Assembly: GCA_013399115.1 (NCBI GenBank)
Contig: VXAA01007271.1
Location: forward strand, 21,629-85,628
Direction of reading: 5' to 3'
DNA length: 64,000 nucleotides
DNA from: Anseranas semipalmata
Lineage: Eukaryota > Chordata > Aves > Anseriformes > Anseranatidae
The translations under genes and the position numbers were made by a program. This document shows positions 21,761 to 36,400 of the stretch, one piece after another. The stretch's first letter is position 1; each line of letters begins with the position of its first letter. The notes beneath the pieces were generated by a model. The model saw only the letters and a program-made list of their open reading frames with translations, was not told the DNA's origin and made no database searches.

Positions 21761-24385
21761 AATGCTCTATCAAAGTAAGTGTAGTACAGACCAGGAACAG
21801 AGGCTCTTGACCAAGAAGAGCAGCTCACAGTCAAGTGCCAGCCAGGATATGACTAGTGGGTGAAGTGCATCACTGTTGTGGGGGCAGGAAAATACCATAA
21901 AATAAGCAATTCTTTGAGAAAGAGAAGTCATTCCTCCAAGAAAAATGCCTGAAGTCCTGGGAACACCACACTGTTCTCCCCCATCTGCAACTTTCACAAT
22001 AAATGTGGTTCCAAAGAAGGCTCTTTCTTCTTTGTTGGCTTATGACACATTTTTTGGGTGCTATAGAGCAATACTGATTTCAGGCCAGGGCTACTTCTCC
22101 ACTTTCCCACTCTTTTCCAAGGAAGAAGGTGTTTGGGTCCTTGGTCAGGCATGAGAGTGGTTGGAGGCAACCCATGGGACACACCATTTACCCTGATTCT
22201 GGAAAACTATTTTTCTGTGCAGATGCTGAGCTGGTGCCTAGAACAGGGTGTGGAAGGGAGCACTGAATTTATCACATTCATGTGAAGTGCCACCTATGTG
22301 TGCAGACAGGTCTGGAGAGGAGACACAGAGGGGTGCCTGCCCTGCAGCCCAGGTTTGGCTTCCTCACTGCATGGATTTGTCTGCTGCAGCACAGCTTTGG
22401 CAGAGCTTGATGGCGGTGAGTGATGGCATGTTCACAGTGCTGATGAACTGGTATGGAGCTGTGGGCTGGGAGGGTCATGCTGGAGGGACCCAAGGGGACT
22501 GAGAACTGGGTACTGTGCAGTGTGGACAACTGAGAGCCTCTCTGAAGGCCCACAGGATGGCCATAAAGAGAGTTGTCCCGCCTGGTCCATCTTCAGTTGG
22601 GCAGGCAGCCCTCCCAAGCTGCCTGACAAGACAGGAGAGAAGGATGAGAAGTCTGCCAGTAAGGGACCGAGGATGGGACGGGGTGAGCTGGATGTGTTGG
22701 GCAAGCTAGCAGAACTGGTGCAGGCCCGGGTGCTGCCCCAGCCTCTTCAGGACAAAAAGCAGATTTAGCAACCTGGGAACGCACATAGTTGCCAGGATCA
22801 CACTGTGCCAGCCCTGAAGGCAGAGCTAAACTGCAGAGTGAAAGCTGTGGCACTAGGGGTAGGTTAGCATCTGTCCTCTGCTCAGGTGGGGAAAAGCTTA
22901 CAAGTGCTCATGGGGGGCTCTGGGTGCCTCTGTCAGCACAACACATGAAAATCTGGTTCAGATCAGCCTCATGCAGATCTGCAGACAAGGGGTGCAGAGA
23001 AGCTAGCTTCACATGGCTTCGTACACCACGTTTGGTGGGGATGACGAGGAGGCACAGCATGTTCTTTGTGTGGCCAGCCAGAGACAAACACTCCCTCAGT
23101 ACTCTCACACGTTAGGGAGAGCAGATCCATGGGAAAGGGGAAAACTGTGCTTGTTTCCATGGGTAAAGCAAGGTCTGGGGTGGCTGAAGCTGCTTGGAGA
23201 TGGTGCTAAGACATAGGCATGGCCCATCGTTTGGTAGGTGCTGCCAGCCTGTGCAGGTTAGCAAGGCTCAATAAAGCAAGCGTCACGAATCAGGGCAGCA
23301 CCTCCTGCCTGCTCGTGTCAGCCCAGTCTGCGCTTCTGTGCACCCAGCTCCCTTGTGGCAGTGGCTGAGTGTTTCTGTGCAGGTGCTGGAGTTACTAACC
23401 AGCACCTCTCACCACCCCGAGCTCTCCTGCCCTGTTGCCCTCTCAGCATCTCTTGATGGTGAGGTTTGAGTGGCACTGGCCTAGCTGAGAGCCACCACTT
23501 TCCCCACTTCTCCCTCAGCTGTCTACCTGGCGCCCAAATTCAAATCTCCCAACTAGCAGGCTTTGCCTTTCTTCCCGTTCTGTCCCTCCATCCACCTCCT
23601 TTGGTCATTGACCTGGCGGGGCCACAGCAGCTCTTGGAACGTGCCAGCATGAAAATCAGCTCCTAGCACAGAGCTCCCTGTGACTGTGGAAAGCTGGCCA
23701 GCATTTTAATACGTGCCAGGCCCCTACGCGGAAGTGGAGCAGGCTCAGCTAATCCTGAAGGGAAATGATTAGCAGCTGTAGACTTGCATCTCAGTGGCAC
23801 AGGATTTGGGATTCGTTTTCTTAAAATGTGCAGAGCTGAAAGCTTCAGGGTGATCTGGGGCCACCAGAAAGCCCTGGAAAAGTAGGGATTCTGGACCTGC
23901 CTTATGTTCAGAGCACCCGCTTTACACCAGGACTTTGCAGAAAGATCTGCAGGATGTTCTTTATTTAATGCAGTTGGGGAAGGGAATGCTGTACAGGCAG
24001 ACTTATCTAGCTCTAATTAGTTGGGATATCAATAGTGGTGAAGCCACAGCAGCATGGTCTAACAAGCTTGCTCAAGCTCTGACTAGACTTGTCTGGCTTT
24101 CCTGGAAGTCTGTCCTGCTGTTACTTCAGCACTGTTAGAGTTTACTTACAGTTGCTATGCTGCAATTAAACATTCTGATTCTTTGGTAAGCATGCCCTAA
24201 GTGTGATGGAGCCTGAAAATTTGGGAAGCAAACCAATCTCAAGTAACTGAACTGACTCCAAACAGAAAGCAATAGAAAACAGCAACCCCTCATTCCCTTC
24301 CCAAACCCCCTATTTAAGAAAGAAAATCCTAATTCTTCTAACAGGCTGGCTATAGGACCGAACTGTACCAATGATGAAAGGGCTT

Positions 24386-24402
24386 AAAAAAAAAAAAAAA
24401 AA
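24386..24402. repeat. A17 homopolymer
   Basis: Uninterrupted A tract. No SINE or retrocopy could be recognised directly upstream. Confidence 0.9.
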
Positions 24403-27400
24403 GGCAAATCTACCATGTCCTCTCAGAGAGCTTATTTGCAAATATGGCTAGCTAGATCCCTTTCCTACAGTCTGCAGCAATATATTTTTTCTCTCAGATC
24501 AAGGAGTCAACACTCAACTCAGTCAGCCTCAGTCCCTGGAGGCAGTCCAAAGCACCATATCCTCCAAAGCATTATCCCTACAGCCTGCTGTTTTCAGGTT
24601 CCTGTTAAAGATTAATAATTAAAGAGCAAACAGCTTTTGTTTTGACTCTAATATTGAATATAGCCTGGATCTCTGCTTGAGCAAAAGTAAACAAGTGAGT
24701 GTTCAGTTGTTTTGAGAACCACTGGTTCCCAGGAAAGAGGACAAATTTCTCTTTCCACCTTCTGGATAGTTTGTGTTGGTAGCTCCATGCCCCAAAGACT
24801 TTCATGCCTCCATGGAACAGCAGCTAGAATCCAGGGCACGTAAGCCTGTGAGAGGCCATATAATTCAAACTTAGAAGAAATTGTTTGAAAAAAAGGCAGA
24901 GTGATTTTCCAACAGGGGACACTAACCAGGGCTCTTCTGGCACCATAAAAGCCCTATCTGTTCTTTACCAGCATCCTCTGTAGGTTCCTATAGTAGGTAC
25001 CTCAGAGCTGAGGATGAGAAGGGGAAAGGACACCAGTATTGAAGTGCTTATTGCTCTGTGTTGGTTTCTAGTATCTCCAGTCCTCACATTCCACTGTTGA
25101 AAAGCAACATACAAAGGGTATCTGGCAACACATTCAAGCACCTGACCTGTGCAGTGACATGAAGAGGGAGATACAAACTGTTCTGTTACAGAAGAAATGG
25201 CAGAGGTCTCCCTAGCTGGAGGGGAAGTCATCATTAGGAGCTCACTTTATTTTTCCTGGCTGTTCTTTCCTGGCTCTGTAGGGTCCTTGCCCATGGGCTG
25301 TTTTCCTGGGAGAAGTAGTCAGAGACTTTAACTTGATGTCAGCATATCCTGTTTTTACTGGCTTCTGGAAAATACGGCTCTTGTGAGTGTAAAAGAGAAA
25401 AGAGATGAGCCCTCAAACAGTGATCTGTGGAACAGCAACAGTGCCCACAGCTATCTGCCTTCCATGGCCACAACAGCCCCCTCCTTGCTGCACAGACCCT
25501 GAGGGAGGAGGTGTGAGAAAGTCCATCATCCTACCCTAGCACTGAGATGGACAGAAAAAGGTGTCCAAATATCTCCTGGTGCTTCACAACCAGCTCACAG
25601 ACAATGCTGGCTGTGGAAATTCTGTCTTTGTGCTGGGCCTGCCTCTCGGATGTGTCCGTAGGACAGCAGCTCATCTTTCCAGGTGCTCTCTTGCTCTTTT
25701 ACTTTAGCTGCAGGGTGCTGTTATCCCACCCTTTCCCCTTGTGACTTAAAAGGAGGAGAACATGTCCAGCAAAGCAGAGACACACCGGCCAGCCTGCAGG
25801 GATGTTGGTCTGCAAAATCTGGAAGCCAGCATCCCCCTCTGCTTAGGGCCTCACTCTTTATTCATCCTCCTTTGCTCTGAGTTTTGGGAATATAGATCTA
25901 GCCAGCTTTGTCTTACAGCTGGACATGGAGAAGGGTCATTTCACAATCCTTTGGAGCTGGTCCAGGTGTGCTGGCCTCCAGTATCTATCCCATTGTGTAT
26001 TCCTGACATTCCCTTTCCATCTGAACATTTCTCCCATGATATTGCCAATGTTACTGCTCCTGACTGCAGTGTGCTATCGTGCAGAAGCTGTTGCTTCAGC
26101 TAAGTTCAGTCCTGTGCATATTCTTCTTTCTGGTGATTTCCTGGATGATGAGCATTTGCATGGATCCCAGCCCTCATGTTTCAAAAGGCCTAGAGATGGA
26201 AGGCAATTAATACCATCCTCCCGTGCTTCCTGACCTGGAGGAGTTGCAGGGACACCATCAACCACCAAGACAGAAGGAAGTTATTTAGAATTTTACACAT
26301 TGTTCATAGAGAAAAGCACCCTCCCCTAACTCCTAAAATCTATCTAAACCCTTTGTATCAAAAGAAAGCCTTCACCTTCCAGGCTGCTGCCCTGGATGCT
26401 GCTTTGTGAGTACCTTCAGCAGGGGGTTAAATGGAGAAAGATGCCACAGACAACTTTTCTCACCAGGAGACCATCCTTGGCTCCCTTCCCAGGGTCTCAA
26501 TGAACTTCTGGAGGCAACAGTGGAAGCTGAGAAAGCACAAGGCCTTTGTGGAAGACATTGTGACACAAATGGGAGCGGACTTGAACAGTTCAGACTCTTC
26601 CCAATGGGGTCTGGTGGGTCCTGGGAATCCTGCAGGCTCTGGCGGGACAGGATGAACGGTACTGTCAGACAAACACTTGCATTTGTAGCTTGCACAGTTT
26701 CTCAAAACATCTCAGCTGCAAAGAGCTATTCTGTCCAGCTCTGCCGGTCCAAGGGAATTGTGGTTCAGGAGAGCGGCTGTGGAGGCACCAGAGCATGCAG
26801 CTCGCTACGTACAAAAGCATTGCACTAAAACATAAATGAAGAAGAGATTAAAGGGGAACAAGTGTTAGCTGATCTTGTCCACCCTGCTGCTGGGAGGCAG
26901 CCCAGTGCAGCTGCTGTCTGTCTGCTTGGGGCTCTGCTAGCTCAGGGCAGCAGGGCTGGGATTCTTGCAGCCTCACTGCTCTTCAGAGGACAGTACTGAG
27001 TGTGCTCCTGGTGATATCCTTTTCTGCCGTGGCAGCTTGTTTCATTGGGTGGCCTTTCTGTAAAAATTCCTTTAAATGAACCCCCATGACCATAAGACAT
27101 GAGCATTTAACTGCAAGACGCTGGGTCCCTGCTGAAACTGCACGCTGGGCCCCACTGAGGTGAACCATCCAATCCATAACAGGAAAGAAGATCAGAACAA
27201 CTTGGGTCATTAGTCCCAAGCCAAGTTAGGCCATTCATGATGCACAGCTTTCCATCAGGAAAGACAGAATGGGCTTCTAACACTGCCTGACTCTACACAC
27301 GGTTCAGCTGCCAAAACTATTTTTTTTCATTTAGTGCATAAACCACATTATTCTTGCTTTGATATCTTTTTGCTGCGTTCCTTTCATTGTCCATAGCCTT

Positions 27401-29337
27401 TCTTTCAAGACTGTGTATATCGTTGTCTCCTTTATTCTGCACTCCGCTGTACCAAGCCACCACTTACTCATACAAGGGGTGGAATTCCTCGCCTCATATC
27501 CTCCTTGCTCAACCTCTCTGTTTCCTAAATCCTCAGGGAAATGCTGCCACCCACACTGCCATCTCTGAGGGATTTCAGCTGTGCTTCAGCCAGCTTCTAG
27601 AGAACTTATGCTCTTGTGTCACTTTGTAGAAAAAAGGCCCAGTCTTCAGTCATTTATATTTCTTTTCTTGGACGGTCCTGGTGTAGAGGGATGAAAAAAA
27701 CTGATCAAGAAAAAACAGCTCAAACTGAACAGCTTATTCTTTTTTGAATATTTTCCTTCAGTATCTCTAAAGCCTTTCTACTGTTTACTGATCCCTCTCT
27801 TCTGCCATTTCCCACCACTGGGAGCTATTGTCCATCTAATGCAGAGCAGAACATGCCTGTAAGCTCAGGCCAAATTCAAACCACTACTTGTAATGCGCCT
27901 ACCGCTAAAGTATCCTCAAATAGCTGTGAAATCCCAGAGAATTAAGCCTGAAGATGTAATGGCAGAAACTGGCTTCTTGATTTTTATTTATTTGCATATA
28001 ATGGCTCACTCATACACATTTGCTGACTGAGAAACTGCAGCTGTAACTGTGGAGTGGAGCTCCTTGCCTTTCAGCCTGTGATGGCGCTTTCCCCACAAGC
28101 GTATCCCAGGTCCAGCCTTCCCTGTCTCCTACATACTCAGGAACAGGAGATGGGGTCACCTTTGCTGGTGCACATGTGGACTGTCTTTCTCCTCTCCTCG
28201 CCACGTGCTCCAGGCTGCTGCGCTCACGGGGCTCTGCTGAAAACCCAGTGATGGGCTACAGCTCTAAGATCACACCGTGCCTTCCCTGCAGGGCCGCCTT
28301 AACAATTCACTGCGCACCCCTGCTCATAGCTGCATCCTCCCAGCACCCGGTTCCATGAGTAGCACCTTTCCTATGTCTCTCCTGATCCAGCATCATATGC
28401 TACCTGATACTTGCAAAAAAGAACATCTTTCTCAGCAGGTGTCCTGAGCCCCCCAGGAAGTGTTTGCTGTTCTCTGTTTGCAGATCTCTTCTCATTTATC
28501 AGGCCAGCCTGGTCACTCATCACCTCCTGATGTTAATGCTGAAAGATAGGGCTACTGAGTGCAAGAGTGGCAAAGCTGTCATGCTCCAGCTGGGCAAAAG
28601 TGGAGCCTCACTCAGTAAATATTGACACGTCTGCAAGCAAACAGAAGGCAGCTTTCAGCAAGCAGCTCTCCGGCTCCCTGAGCTGATGCTGGACCAGAGA
28701 CGCTTGGTGCTTTGTGGTTATGAGCTGCTGTTTACAGAGTGCAGGATGCAGGAATGGATCTCCAGCAGCTGTGATGACAGTGGCAAATTGATGGGCTCAC
28801 AGGAGTCACCAGCTGCATGCCCAATGTCCACCTGCAATACAACAAGTGGCTGTGACCACTTCAGCCTCTGGAAAAACAAGCTGTTTTTCCATTCCTCAGC
28901 AACTTCCAGTCAGGTTTTCTTCAAGAGGATACTCAAGACGGTCTCTATTACAAATAGATAGCACAAAACAGAGTTTTGTTCAAAGTCTTTAGTTCCTAAA
29001 ACATTGCCCTTAGTGTTTAGGTGGTTATTGTACCTCCTGTAAGTTGTCAGATGTAGGGAAGTCACAGGTGCAAGTGCATATAAACACAGAAGTCATCAGA
29101 CTGAGTCCTTCTCATGGGTCCATGGATTTGAGTAGCCAGCAATTTGCAGTTTCAGTTCTTACAGAAATCCCAAAATTTAGTTCTTATACGTTATAAAAAC
29201 TACAGCTTAGCATATGCTGTAAAACAGGAGTTTTATGTCCCCTTACAGACCATTGCCTGGTAGCTAAGGACCACATTCCCTGCACAGGTGGAGCAGTCCT
29301 TAAGCCAAGAAGAGATGGGATTGCAAGCAAAGGGTCT

Positions 29338-29480
29338 TGATGGATTTGGTTCACTTCCTGGCCCACCCTCCCTATGACTTTGAGGACGTTATTTGATCTC
29401 TTAATGCTCTAGTTCCCATCCATGAAAAAGAGGTGATAATGCTTTCTCTCTGCAGCTCTTTCTTTTACCTACTTAGACTG
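29338..29480 (+). mobile_element. MIR-like SINE relic
   Basis: The stretch parallels the MIR consensus over the box B and core region. TTTGGTTCACTTCCTGGC corresponds to the box B segment, TATGACTTTGAGGACGTTATTTGATCTCTT to the TGTGACCTTGGGCAAGTCA.. segment, and GTTCCCATCCATGAAAAAGAGGTGATAATGC to the segment read CAGTTTCC.CATCTGTAAAATGGGGATAATA. Such copies are expected as ancient amniote fossils. Confidence 0.6.
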
Positions 29481-29491
29481 AAAGCAACTTG

Positions 29492-29493
<2 letters not shown>

Positions 29494-29528
<35 letters not shown>

Positions 29529-29544
29529 TTTTTTTTTTTTTTTT
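29494..29544. repeat. Long poly(T) tract, about 50 bases with one G
   Basis: T34, one G, then T16, followed by T-rich sequence with CTGTTT units. On the minus strand it reads as a poly(A) tail, but the sequence beyond it on the minus strand is not recognisable as a retrocopy. Length is likely unreliable in the assembly. Confidence 0.9.
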
Positions 29545-30039
29545 CTGTTTCTGTGTTTTCTGTTTGTTTGTATTCCTAGTACAATTAGATTCTGATCTGC
29601 AGCAGAAGTTCCTTGGTTCTGCCGTAAATGCAAATAATTATCTGTTCTCATTTAGAGCCTGTGGGCACCACCAGCAGGCAATAAATAACAAGAGGATGAC
29701 TCAGATCCTTAACTGACACTGTACAGATCTTAAATAGAGAACTAAGGAGTAGGAGAATAACTTCAGGAGTAGACCCCAGGAGTCACAATGCTATCAGTCC
29801 CTTTCACCTCTTTTCTTGAATGTCCAAATTCTTTCTTTACATTTGTTGTCCACTCTCTGATTTGTCTCTACTACATCTGTCTCTCACTTGCAGAGTACAG
29901 ACAACAGCTAATCCCCCGTTCCTTTCCCCTGCATGAAATAAACACACTAACTAATGTGCGTGCTTTGGAGAGAGGGCTGATCCCTGCCCAAAGTCTGTAT
30001 CATCACTCTTCTTCCTTGCAGCTTCTTGCCATTTTTCAT

Positions 30040-30125
30040 TTCTAAATCAGATTGTCAGTTTCTTAGAGCAGGGACTTTGTTATCATAGACAACAGTGTGC
30101 CTATAGCACTGTAGTGCTTATGTCA
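30040..30125 (+). repeat. Possible ancient SINE/LINE tail
   Basis: TTGTCAGTTTCTTAGAGCAGG followed by GACTTTGTTATC and a GTGCCTATAGCACTGTAGTGC segment resembles a common tail seen in reptile interspersed repeats (TCCTTGGGGCAGGGACC.. then GTGCCTAGCACA..). Judged from memory of that pattern only. Confidence 0.3.
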
Positions 30126-33100
30126 TTTGTGTAGACTGTACGGGGTTTCTTATTTATTAATTTCCTGGAGTAAATTAGTAACTGAATGTTTTCTGTTAGA
30201 TGGCTTCTTTGCTGAACCAGAGGTTGGGTGATGACAGGTATCAAAAGTGTGGAAAAGGAGGATGGAAACTGCAGCCTAGGGATAGCGGAAGAGAGCACGA
30301 GGATTTGGTTGGTGCAAGACCAAACATCTCACTGCTACAACAGCGACAGCCCAAGTGCTGAGCAGAACCGGAAGGCACCAAGTGCTGCTTTGACAGCAGT
30401 GGTGTTCTGATCCAAACCTCAACTTCTATTAAAAAAATGTTTAATAGTAAATCATTTCAGCTGTTCCTCTCCTTCGGCCATCCCTTCTCTGTGGGACCTC
30501 TGCAGAGCCCTGTAAGGAAACCCACAGTTCCCGACTGAAGTCAGTTCTTTTGCCAGGATCATTGGAGATCACGTCAAAGCCAGTGCCAAAACTGCTGTGT
30601 GCCTCCAGCACTGACAAGTCTACCAGTACAACTGAATTACAAGGATCGAACATAACCAGGCACATTGCTGGAGAACCAGGGGAGGGACAGAGAAAGAGAG
30701 AAGAGGGAAACACAGCAAAGGGCAAAAAGAAAGGGATGTAGCAGACACAAAATGGACCTACGGGTAAATTAAAAAGACAAACTAGTGATACCTTTTGTTA
30801 ATTATTCATTGAATGATGGTTTGCACAACTGTATCCAGAAGCAAAATTTACAGTAGGCACTGAAACTTCAATGGGCTGGAAAGCTGCATTCCTCTTCCAG
30901 GAGTCACCCATAGACCACTACAATGGTATCAGGACAGGGCAGTCAGTATATATGCTGCTAAAAATTAAGCCAGGCAACTTTTTCCTAAACAATGCTTCCA
31001 GGTTAAGACCATACAGGTAGAGAAACTACACTGTATGTCACCTCTGCCTGAAACACAAAATGAAGAATCCTGTTATTTGGTGGCTGGTATCCTCACTGGA
31101 CACTGGGAAAAGTAAGACTGGACTGCACCTCTGTCTTCTGCGCCTAGAAGAGGATGAGCAATAAATAATTTATTTGGAGGCTTTTCCTGGCGCAGACAGA
31201 TGTGTATAGACAGAGAAGGGAAACATTGCTTGTTGAAAGGTCAGCATATATTGGTTATGAGCAGGGGAATGTTTTCACAGGAAACACTGAGGGCTGTGCA
31301 GAAGTAAACATACCTCCAATGTGGAGTGGTGTGGTGATCCAGCTGAGTCCTTCTCTGGGGACTAGCTTCCCAGGGATGATGCACAAGGCCCTTGGGGTAT
31401 TTACACAGCCCGTTCTCTGAAGACCAGCTGCCACTCAGCACAGTTTATCTTCTTTTCCTGATTATTCAGTTTGTGTTTTCTTTGCTACTCCTGGCTGCCA
31501 CTTCCTTCAGTTCCAGGAACTGTGAGGAGCTGTGAGCCTCTATAGCACCTGTGTGCATGCGCCAGGCACAGCAGCTGCAGCGTCCCCAGATGCTGAGCAC
31601 AGCCTGCCAGCCGCACACATTTCCACGCCACTGTGCAACAGCCTGCTTCCAGCTCCTTCCCACGCAGGTTTGTTTCTAAACCCAGAAACTTCGTATTTTC
31701 CTGTAGCACGAAAACACTGTTCTTTGCCCCTGGCACCTCCATGTTTTGTGTTCCTTTCAAAGAGGAAGGCTCCCATCATTCTGGTGCAGTGAGTGCACCT
31801 GAAAAGACCCATTGCCTTGTTGCTACCAAAATAAGAAAGGGAGAGAAGGTCCAGTTTGTGAAGAGCCAAGCTGAACTTGAGTAGAGGCACAGGGAAGATG
31901 ACTGAGCATTTGGGTCCTGCAAAGGCTTCAAATTCCAAAAGCCTTTCAAGAGGAAAGAGCATTTAAAATGGATCCAGTTTTGGTGCTCTTACAGAGGGTC
32001 AAAGCTTCTCTTTATTACTTCTTGCAAAGGCTTGTGTGTCCATGTCCGTGCTAGATCTCCCTGCAGGGACACAAAAGTCTATACTCAAATATTTGTCACG
32101 GTCTCCACTTTGGGCTGGAGGAACCCTGACTTGCACAGGATTTCCAATCACACAAAGATTAAGCAGTCCAGGCTGAACTGTTGGAACCTCTTCAACACAC
32201 TTCTTAGCCAGGATTTTGCTTACTTCTTGCAACAGCAAATTAGCAATAGCAGAGAGATGCATTCTTCTTTGTGGAACAAAGAGGGCACTGTCTACCAAGC
32301 TTTTGCTGTATGAGATCAATTCAGTGAAATAACATTTGCTGCTTGCCTGCTCCCTACTTTCACGGGCCTGCCCTCTTAACTACCTTCACAAGCCCCATCA
32401 TTTTTTGATACAACCTCTGTAACAATAAAAAAAAATCCACGAGTTGCCCATAGAATACAATTCACACCTGTTTCTGGAACACAGGGCCTAAGGGACAGAC
32501 TTCTTCATCCACCCCAGATCTTTTCTAGTCATAACCCTGCAGAGAAAGAATCCTTTGAAAATATGATTAAAAAAGGAGAAATACTTATTAAATGCACAAA
32601 CAAAAGCTTCCCTTGCTACCTTTGGGTTTTATTTGCATTAAATCTGTCAGCTGAAAAACAATTGAGAAGAGAAGAAATGATAATGTTACAATTCATCAGT
32701 TACGCATATCACTCAAGGAGGTGCTGTTTAATACCACAATGAACAGAAACAAAGAAATTTACTGCATGCTGCAGTCTCCCAAATCAAATTCTTAGTGTAT
32801 ATGGGGTAGGAATGAGTGCCTTGATGTTCTTGCTACAGACTGATGGTGCCAGGGGGTTGCTCTGGTGGGTACGAAGTCTATGAATGTTTGTAAGGTAGGA
32901 TTTCTAGGGCATACAAAGCAGCTTGTCACCAGTCAAGGTTACTTCTGGCTTGAGCAATCAGCTCCATGGACTTTAGCATTGTTATATAATTGTAACCAGA
33001 AATCCTCTGGGAGTTTGAACCATGCTGTTGTGCTCTCATAAGTAATTTGTGAGGCATCTCTACCCTCAGGAGTCCACATTGGTCAGTAATGTAGAACAGC

Positions 33101-33361
33101 TGTCCGCTTTCTTTGGGAGAGAGGTACTCCGAATGATCAGTGCCCAAGTCATGCTCTAATCACCTCCCATGACGTTATCTTACAGCTTTCTTCAGAGCAT
33201 GTAACCACCTCACAAACACTTTAACTTTCTCATCAAGTTCATATTGTAGTTTATAATTTTGTTTCTCCATGAGAAACATTAAGCACCATACCCCACCTTA
33301 CCACAACTATTTTACTGCCATTTCTGCTACTGTTGTTCCATTGGCTCCTCATTTGCACTCT

Positions 33362-33430
33362 ACAGATGAAATCCTGATCCAGCAAAATCAATGGAAGCTT
33401 TGCCACTGACTGTTGCCAGACCTAGGCTTC
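33362..33430. repeat. Possible fossil palindromic repeat
   Basis: GAAATCCTGATCCAGCAAAATC followed by AATGGAAGCTTTGCCACTGACT resembles a palindromic motif frequent in reptile genomes (AAATCCTG.. TCAATGG.AGTTTTGCCATTGACT). Low certainty. Confidence 0.3.
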
Positions 33431-36400
33431 AATCAGTAGCCTCTGTATTTTAACCCAGATACAGTTTCTGATTTCAGTTTTTTTCACAGCGAGATTCTTC
33501 CAGCCACTTAGCAATACACACATCTGACAGCTTACCTGAGCTCCTATTTCTGCTTACACCAAGTAGATAATGTTTTGAAACTGGCAGCCTACCCTCTGCC
33601 AAGTTCATACAGCTGTGGCCTGTCATTTCAAAGATAAAATGATTTCAGGCTGCCAGGATGTGATTCTGGGTTAACAGGGGCAAAAATAAAGCTGTGGTCA
33701 AATGAAAAGGAAACGTTGAGTTGTTTGTATTTTGTAACTGATTAAGCATTTATATACAGAGACACACTGAAGTCCCAGAACTAGACATCCAGATCAGTCA
33801 GTACTGACCTGAACAGCTTTCTCACAAAACAATTATATCTTAACTCATCCCTGATGATACTGGCAGCTGTGTAAAAAAAAAAAAAAAGAAACAGTTCTTA
33901 AGGTTGCATCATGGTGACTCTCTGGGTAAGGAAATTTGGTTCAAAAGCACCCCTGTAGTCCAAGTCTACATGCCTCAGGTGCTCAGAAGCTGGCAACCAG
34001 GTTATCTGACTTTGGTGACAGCCCATCCCACAGTGATTCTACGGTGTTAAATCGAGCTTCACGATGTGTTGTTACTAGTTTGAAGTGATGCATAAGAGAC
34101 AATACACCTGTCTAAACCAGGAGCTCACCACACCACCCATTCCCCTGCCCTCAGTCCCAGTTTTCTTTCCAGTGGAAACCAAGAAGCATGGCAGGGAGGG
34201 GTGGGAAGAGAGGATGGACAGTTACACATCCAGATTGCATCCTGACAAGCAAGCAGGATGTGACTGCGGTGCACATCTGGGCCTCTGAGCTGGAAAACAG
34301 TCCCAGGCCGCACAGTTCAGATGCATCTTTACACCTCAAAAGTTGTCAGCATGTAATTGCCCCGCGGCTGGTTATAAAGCCTAAACAACCAAATATGTGA
34401 GGCCCACCCCATTTTCCAGTACCATAGCACTGTGCTGCTGTACTGACAAACTCACAATGTGGGGCTTGAGAATGTGGTTTCTCTTCTTTTCATTGAGCAA
34501 ATTTCCCTGGCTCAGATCTGGAATGACCTCCAGCCCTTGCTGGACTGTGACAACCTGGGCTATGGGAAATGCTGAGGTAGAGGCAGGTAGAAACAAAGCC
34601 AAACAAAAGTTATTGCAGGAATGCAAATTGGTATTCATTATTATATGCGATATTATTTGTATTCCAGTACAGTCTAAAGACCACAAGTGAGACTGGAGGA
34701 ACAATTAATTCTGCTAGAGGTGGTAAACAACCCCAGAGTGACTCTCCATCCTTGAAGTTTACAGGTGCTACCTGTAAACCTGAAGCCAGGCTTCATAATA
34801 GGAAGACCTCTAAAATTGCAGCATTTGTTTGCTTTTTTTTCTATAAATTCTTTCATTTCTTTAAACATCAGAGAACTGGAAAAGAGATCAAACCAGGAAA
34901 GGCTGGAATTTGCAAGCACAACTATGTGGCTCAAGCTTATGAATTAAGTTTTTATAGGGTTAATCAGGTTTTGGGAGTGATCCAGACAATGATAAACAAA
35001 TCAAGGCAAGAAGGAGAGAGGTAGGAAATAAATTTCAAAGGATTATGACTCTGGGTCGGGTTATTAAGAGAACTGAATAAGTCTTCCTTCACACCCATGA
35101 AACAACAGACTGTATTCTCTCTTTAGAACAAGTAGGAGTCTCTAAACAGACAAGGAAGGAGAAAACCTCCTGTCAGAGCTCTGTCAATATAGAAATGTCA
35201 ATAAAGTCTCTGTCAATTAAACAATTTCCCAACACAGAGGATAAAATACATTTTACAGGGTGGTCTATAACTTCTCTTAATGACAACCCTTCCCCTCCCA
35301 GCTACAAATGCTTACTTAGCTTTTCAATAGCTTTGTTGGAGGCACACATCCATTTAACATTTGAAAATTTTCACATAGAATTCCCTCCTGAACGGGTGGT
35401 GTGTGTTTAAGATTTTATGAAATGAATAGGGACAAATTCTTCTCTTTGAAAATTTGATGTAAATCTGAAGTATCTGCCCTAATATAGTTACTAAGTCAGA
35501 GTAAATGAGAGCACACTTTGGCCTCATGATATCCAGCACAGGGGTAGGAACGTAATACAGGAAGGGGTTACTTTCTAACTGCTTGTAAGATTTAAGGCAG
35601 ATAAATAAATAATAATAATCAGTCTTTGTTTCTGAAAGGAGATATTCAGTCTACCCAAAGCACCATCCAAGTCATTAAAGGATTCCCAGGTGCCAGTATT
35701 TGGAAAGGGTATTAACTATTCAAACAGTGTAGGCAGAGGTCTCTGCTGTTCTCTCTCCTGGGTCATCTCAGATTTCTTCAATCTCTGCCCAGAACTGAGC
35801 ACAGGAGGGACAGAAAGGTTGGAAATTTCAGAGAAGTGACATTTTCTCGTGAACAAAAAGAACATATTTTTCATTCCTGCGGTAAAAATGAGGAAAACCC
35901 TCTTTTGTTAGGATAACTGAAAGGCTGAATGGATGGAGGCCTGCACACTGTACATGGAGCGGCAGACAGCAGGAGACCAGACTCTGCAGCAGATGCTGGG
36001 CAGGAACCCTCTTTTCCTCCCCATTTTAGAGATAATTTACCTGGCTTGACTCTATTCCTCGGAAAAGAAACCACACAAAACTGTCAGCACAATGCAGCTG
36101 GGTTGTTCAAACAGAGCAATTCAGCAGCAGGTGGCAAAAGTGAATCCACACGAATGCAAAAGACTTGCTGAGGGGATGGCTGAGCTATACTGACAAGAGT
36201 CAGTGCCCCAGAGACAGGGATACAAACACCTCTCTGGGAGGGAAGTTCAGATTTAGGGTGCAGACAATCATCAGAAGCCACCCACCCCACCTGAGCTGGC
36301 CTCTAGCTCCTGCACATTTTTAAAGGTTAATAGTTGTAAGCAGCTACTTGAGACTGAGTAGAAATTTCAAATTGGAAAGGTTTTTCCTGAGGAAATAAAA

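Noticed and set aside
29469..29651. Lysine-rich frame on the minus strand
   Set aside because: It is the translated long homopolymer tract.
31540..31962. 140-codon minus-strand frame with several cysteines
   Set aside because: No family similarity or domain pattern; equal-length frames occur on the opposite strand.
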